A stretch of 64,000 nt of DNA, taken from the NCBI GenBank assembly GCA_032358255.1, contig JAULBX010025386.1, positions 124,001 to 188,000 of the forward strand, read 5' to 3'. The notes under the pieces were generated by a model. That model did no database searches, was not told where the DNA came from, and worked only from the letters and a program-made list of their open reading frames with translations. The first letter of the stretch is position 1, and each line of letters opens with the position of its first letter. Position numbers and translations under genes: made by a program. Positions 60,201 to 64,000 of the stretch are shown piece by piece. The DNA is from Heterotrichella gracilis. Its lineage: Eukaryota; Sar; Xanthophyceae; Tribonematales; Xanthonemataceae.

Positions 60201-62072
60201 AAAATGATGACCTGCTCGCCACACGCACCCTATGCCCAGTGTTGAGCAATGAGGCAGGGTTTGAGTGTACTCCTAGCTGGCTCCGGGATGGCGTTCAAGT
60301 GATCGATGGACCGATCACTTTTGATCACTTCCAGCGTGTCATCAGCCCAGGCCGGCTCCCTGTTATCATGAGAGGTGCGCTCACTCTTTGAGGATATTTC
60401 TTCTTATCTACTGAAACACAGAACCACCATGGAACGCAAGTGCAATAGAGGACTGCCAGCATCACTGGTGTTACCACCATGATTTGCATACTAAACCCAG
60501 AATGGCCGAGTAAGTCTGATAAAGAAAATGGCCAACATACTGGGCAAATCAAGATCACCATCCAGCTATTTCTACTAGAATGGAGGATGTAGCTAATATC
60601 ACCCTTATGCACGCAGGAATGAACCTGGGACCCTGTGTCGCCAAATGGTCCCCAGAGTACCTGGCCACTGCCCCTGCCCTTGCCGGCACCACCGTCAGTG
60701 CGCATGTGTGCTCAGACCCACATGGCCGCATGGATTTCGTGCACAAGAACTTTGTGTTCAAGACAATGCGCTTCGTTGAGCTTGTGGGCAGGGCAGCGCG
60801 GCTCCCACAGTGGCGTGATGCGCCCCCCTTGGTGGCGCAGGCGAGAGGTGCGTGCATGCTAGTGGGTGCGGGGGTATGTATTTCTCATGTGCTGTGAATC
60901 ATGTACTTACTGCTTGATCGGTGCTTACATGCTCATATGCTGTGAAATTATCAGTGCTGTGATAATGTCCAGCATGGTGACTTTGGGCTCCACTACTGGC
61001 AACATGTTCTGCAGACTGCCCACAAAATGGTTGCGTTAGGCTGAATTCCAGGCATCATTGCCACCCACCCCACGCAACCCTCTCACACATTTTCCATCAC
61101 CACCCACCCACCCACCACCACACCCACAGCTACTACCTGCGCAGCGTGGGGACCAACCCCCGCAAGGAGCCATCTGAGCTATCAGCAACCTTCCCCAGCC
61201 TAGCTGCCGACATTGCCATACCACAGCTGTTCCCACCTGGCCGCCAGTTCTCAACAGTGCTGCGCACCGCCTCGCCTGGCCTGCGTCTGTGGACACACTA
61301 TGACATGATGGACAACATGCTGATGCAAGTGCGGGGGAGCAAGCGCGTGCGGCTGTGGGCGCCGTGTGAGGTGAGGGGCGGGGCCGGGTGGAAATGGGGA
61401 GTGCGTGACTGAGTGTAGGGGTAGGCACCAGGCTGATTGGCACCCCTTACTATTCGAGAAGAGGCCATGATCGAGGCGGGATTGATCAGATCACCTGGCG
61501 AGTAGTACTGCCGTTGCTGCTCCCACCGCAATGATGACAGACATAATGGTTATGGAATGTCCTGCCTGTCGTGGTGGTCTCATTCGTATGGATATCAATG
61601 TGGTGCACCATGTAAACTCTTTGTAAGGAAATTTGTGCAGTGCTCATGCGATGTAAATGCTCATGGCCTGTGCTGGTGTTACCCACAGGAGTCCAAGCTG
61701 TATGTTTCTGGTTCATCCTCCGCCGTCACAGACATTGACAAACCAGACCAAGCCCAATTCCCCTTGTTCCAGTCAGCACGCAGCGTGGACTGCCTGCTCC
61801 ACCCCGGGGACATCCTTTTCATCCCCTCCTTATGGTACCATAATGTACTCTCCCTGGACTTCAGCATCTCAGTGAATGTGTTCTGGAAGCACCTGCCTGA
61901 GGATGTGTATGAGGGGAAGGATTTGTATGGCAACAAGGATCTTGCACCAGCTAATCGTGCTGCGGACCTTGCTGGTAAGGTTGCGGATGAGTTGAGGAAG
62001 CTTCCAGAGGGGCACTACAGAGGGTTTTATGCGGACAGGGTGCTGCGGGGTATTCAAGAGCGCATACGTTGA
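51257..62072 (+). CDS. Wybutosine-synthesis fusion: TYW3-Kelch-TYW2-JmjC (TYW5-like)
   Basis: Seventeen exons keep phase: 51257-51320, 51559-51795, 52053-52196, 52617-53395, 53736-53904, 54303-54520, 54667-54772, 54992-55234, 55503-56591, 56899-57093, 57945-58166, 58562-58692, 59333-59562, 59827-60374, 60617-60851, 61130-61370, 61689-62072; 1745 codons with the stop. Residues 1-200 are TYW3 (FDARK, DKSRKGSVDAPI, SSCPGR). Residues 410-800 are Kelch blades (VVFGGYGGSD, FIYGGCQGYG, GGGASCFSFGTAFG). Residues 850-1285 are TYW2 with SAM motifs VVDLFCGIGYY and FACDWNSNALHAL, then GVADRVLLGLLPSS. After an Asn/Thr/Ala linker, about 1410-1744 is JmjC with iron ligands THYD (H1593, D1595) and LWYHNV (H1668), spaced as in human TYW5. 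TYW2 and TYW3 build wybutosine on tRNA-Phe G37; TYW5 hydroxylates yW-72. TYW4's methyltransferase is absent. An in-frame TGA (57012-57014, codon 1055) interrupts TYW2. Confidence 0.88.
52340..52391 (+). repeat. Intronic copy of a TYW3-domain exon end
   Basis: Bases 52343-52391 repeat the end of the exon 52053-52196 (gggagtctgg, then cccaagcgctgcattgcag against cccaagcgctacattgcag). The GT of the donor has become GA in the copy, so it should not be used. A similar short echo lies near 52265-52295. A further copy of an exon edge is in the next intron at 53452-53477, echoing 53358-53384. Confidence 0.8.
57218..57327 (+). tRNA. tRNA-Thr (UGU) with a 38-base intron
   Basis: After removing about 57254-57291, the RNA folds as a full cloverleaf of 72 bases. 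The acceptor stem gccctta pairs with tgagggc, the D arm is gctcagtggtagagc, the anticodon stem ttggt pairs with accaa around the loop cttgtaa, and the T arm cgtgg-ttcaatc-ccgcg is complete. The anticodon is TGT. The intron sits at the canonical position after the base 3' of the anticodon. The gene lies inside the tenth intron of the wybutosine gene, on the same strand. Confidence 0.95.
57331..57344 (+). terminator. RNA polymerase III terminator of the tRNA-Thr gene
   Basis: A run of five T (57331-57335) and a run of six T (57339-57344) follow the tRNA 3' end within 20 bases. Such T runs end pol III transcription. Confidence 0.85.
59142..59210 (+). repeat. Dispersed repeat, copy 3 (diverged)
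   Basis: The stretch reads tggtgccctgttgcgagcc, then taacctctgcctttgtgc and a T/C-rich end. It aligns with copies 1 and 2 but is more diverged. It lies in an intron of the wybutosine gene. Confidence 0.6.
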
Positions 62073-63224
62073 TTTCCCAGTGTGGGGCAAGGGGAGTGCT
62101 CTCCTTGGGAGTAATTCTCCTAGGCGTTGGGATATGAAAATGGCAGACATGAGCATTGTAGGAATGCATCGCAAACTCTGTGGTGTGAATCTGACGGCAG
62201 GGCCCCTATGCCTAGCATGCTCTGTGTGATGTGTATCTTACATGGCTTGGTGTTGTGATTGGAGGTCAGCTAGCTTACCATAAATAGGTTTAGTTGCCAG
62301 CATAATGCACACTGATCGCAATGGACGTTAACACTGAATGGAGAGCCTACAACACACCCTTGGTGCCAACTGCAAGGCATCTGCGGGGAGACACGCACAC
62401 AGGGCTGTTACTGACTGTCAATTTGTTCATGCATGAATGGAAAAACATTTTAAAAATTTATATAATTTCCAAATATTGATGTGTCCACGTGTCAGGCCCT
62501 CAGGACTTACAAGTTGGAGGATACGACAGCCAGATAAACTTTTTTGCTCAAGGCAAAAAATGCTAAGCGACTCTACTTCACAGTGCAGTCACAGTACTGA
62601 AACTCCGTTCAAGACAGTGAGTTTATTAATTGAGGTATCGCCAGTCAATTGCAAGACCAGCTTGGGTGGTTTGATCTGTGCCTAGGCCAGTGACATAGAG
62701 GCACAGTTGTGGCATGGGGGCGCAGTGATACGCCAGTTCAAGAACATATCGAGGAGTAGCAGCAGGACCCCTACAGCAAGTATTCAACGGGAGGCCTCAA
62801 TTACGTTGCAATGTTTGCATCACTGGGCAAGGGTACCACCGTACAACCGAGGTACGTCGACCAGTGGCTCGCTTGACTGCCCACCACGCCTGCCTGGCCA
62901 ATATGCAGGAGCTAGCGCCGTTTACAAGGGTCAGGTTGACAACACGGTGGAACCCACTGCAGGAACTGCGTGGCAACTGCGTCTCTGTCTAGCTCCAGAG
63001 CTGCGGTGGCGCACGTTCCCCTGAGGCCATGCTTGCCACTAGCCGCTCCTTTCAGCCACGGCCAGGTAACGCCTCCCTCAACCTCATCAAAGCCTGGCAC
63101 ACCCATGAGTAGCATAACAAAATGTTTTGTTTCCGTGATATAGTCATGCCAGAGGGTCTTAAGAAGTATTGGGATACTATTGGCACATGCATGTGGCAGC
63201 AGAATGCATCTCAACCACTCGTAG
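62073..63224. other. Spacer and unresolved 5' region of the solanesyltransferase gene
   Basis: No gene was recognised in 62073-63000; the part 62420-62690 is AT-rich. An ATG at 63029 followed by a short Ser-rich stretch and gtaacg at 63066 could be a first exon (MLATSRSFQPRP), but its phase does not fit the exon at 63225. A minus-strand frame at 62912-63352 overlaps the conserved plus-strand exon and was not kept. Confidence 0.4.
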
Positions 63225-63696
63225 GTGCGCGCACAACGGCTGTCTTCCGGCAGGAGGTGCGTGAGGGTGACTGCTTCTGCAGCTTCAGCAGCAGGAGATG
63301 CTCCGGTGAGTCTTGTTGCTTTCACATTCAGGAGCAGACATGCCACAAGCACTCAGTGCATCCATGCGATGTCTACCTCGCTTGTCTCGGGTGGCGTCAA
63401 CGGGCCATCAACTGTGCAGGGAGCCAGAATGATCTGTAGGGTTTGCAAATTACTAGCACTCGCTGGTGCTAGGTTATTTATCTGAAAACCAGTTGTGGTG
63501 GTGTATGCCGCTTGCTTGCCAAGCTTAACCCTAAAACCCTAACCGCAAGTTGGGTGTGCAGAGTGAGCAGAGTACTGCACAGAAGGTGGTGGCCTTCCAG
63601 TCAGCTTTCTGGAAGTTCCTGCGGCCGCACACCATCCGTGGAACCATCCTTGGGGCCTCCGCTGTCACCGCCAAGGCGCTGCTGGAGAACCCACAG
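63225..63696 (+). CDS. Homogentisate solanesyltransferase-like prenyltransferase, partial at both ends
   Basis: Two exons, 63225-63305 and 63562-63696, join in phase. The first reads as a plastid transit peptide ([18 protein letters not shown]). The second gives [20 protein letters not shown] and ends AKALLENPQ, the start of the UbiA prenyltransferase domain. The [10 protein letters not shown] form matches homogentisate solanesyltransferase, which makes the plastoquinone-9 precursor in plastid membranes, better than homogentisate phytyltransferase (RPHTxIGT). The Asp-rich catalytic motifs lie beyond the window. The true start codon lies upstream and was not fixed. Confidence 0.85.
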
Positions 63697-63754
63697 GTGG
63701 GGTTTAGGGTTTAGAGTAACTTTGCACAGCTGACAATGTGTCGAACGGGGCAAG

Positions 63755-63810
63755 GAGGTTGCTTGGAGCACCCACAGGTACTGTTGCACAGCTGACACGT
63801 GTCACACCGG
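63755..63810 (+). repeat. Copy of the solanesyltransferase exon end and donor
   Basis: The exon end ggagaacccacag followed by gt at 63684-63698 has an echo about 80 bases on, ggagcacccacag followed by gt at 63764-63780. The following gcacagctgacaatgtgtc is also repeated as gcacagctgacacgtgtc. The copy keeps a usable GT. Confidence 0.8.
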
Positions 63811-64000
63811 GCAAGTGGGGTGCCTGGGCGCAACTTTATCAATATGTGTGGCAGTATACACTGCGCAGAATTGACAGGCTGTAGACATGGGTGCTCAATA
63901 CCCTGTGCCAGGCCATGCGCTTCTCCTGCACACCTATGATAGGCATACAGTTTCATCTTTTGGTACGGTAACAGAACGCAGTAAATTGTCCAGCCATTTC

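Noticed and set aside
62912-63352. 146-codon minus-strand frame before the solanesyltransferase gene
   Set aside because: It overlaps the plus-strand transit-peptide exon that joins in phase to a conserved prenyltransferase exon, and shows no family signature.

Overview
The window looks like nuclear DNA of a green alga, probably a chlorophyte. The genes are split by many spliceosomal introns, and the last intron position is usually GC-rich and G-ended. Several products are of plant or algal type: a plant-type phosphofructokinase, a homogentisate solanesyltransferase, a secreted protein with a Ser-Pro-rich tail, a plant-type Nudix hydrolase and the plant TYW3-Kelch-TYW2 fusion. Introns and spacers carry many short tracts of the telomere-like heptamer CCCTAAA. 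I built the gene models by hand from splice signals and checked that the reading-frame phase is kept across each junction I give. No retrovirus-like, Polinton-like or other capsid-bearing element was recognised.

Layout. 0.3-4.5 kb (+): membrane-anchored Sec14/CRAL-TRIO protein, 5' end missing. 6.3-7.8 kb (-): cold-shock-domain protein with a glycine-rich tail. 8.9-11.8 kb (+): ATP-dependent phosphofructokinase. 12.3-15.9 kb: no convincing gene, but short exon-like cassettes in tandem. 15.9-18.7 kb (+): secreted RCC1-type propeller with a proline-rich tail. 18.7-21.9 kb: mostly empty. 21.9-28.4 kb (-): ankyrin-HECT ubiquitin ligase. 29.6-33.2 kb (-): UTP18, a ribosome biogenesis factor. 33.8-35.3 kb (+): RTF2. 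36.0-43.4 kb: two F-box/leucine-rich paralogues head to head, the right one apparently decayed. 44.4-46.9 kb (+): Nudix hydrolase. 48.4-48.9 kb (-): small hydrophobic orphan ORF. 50.5-51.2 kb (+): LYRM2-like protein. 51.3-62.1 kb (+): a very large wybutosine-synthesis fusion. 63.2 kb to the end (+): start of homogentisate solanesyltransferase.

The most interesting locus is the 17-exon gene at 51257-62072. It reads, in one phase-consistent chain, TYW3 methyltransferase, Kelch propeller, TYW2 aminocarboxypropyl transferase and a JmjC hydroxylase that closely resembles TYW5. The first three domains are the known plant fusion. The JmjC domain adds the next enzyme acting on the same nucleotide of tRNA-Phe, and the TYW2-JmjC junction lies inside a single exon. 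One in-frame TGA, in the TYW2 part, must be explained before a full-length protein can be claimed. An intron of this gene holds an intron-containing tRNA-Thr(UGU) gene. Only 103 bases separate the gene from the upstream LYRM2-like gene, so a bicistronic transcript is possible.

A second theme runs through the window. Small tandem copies of exon edges, with their splice sites, sit in the neighbouring introns of almost every gene. GC-AG introns are also unusually visible.
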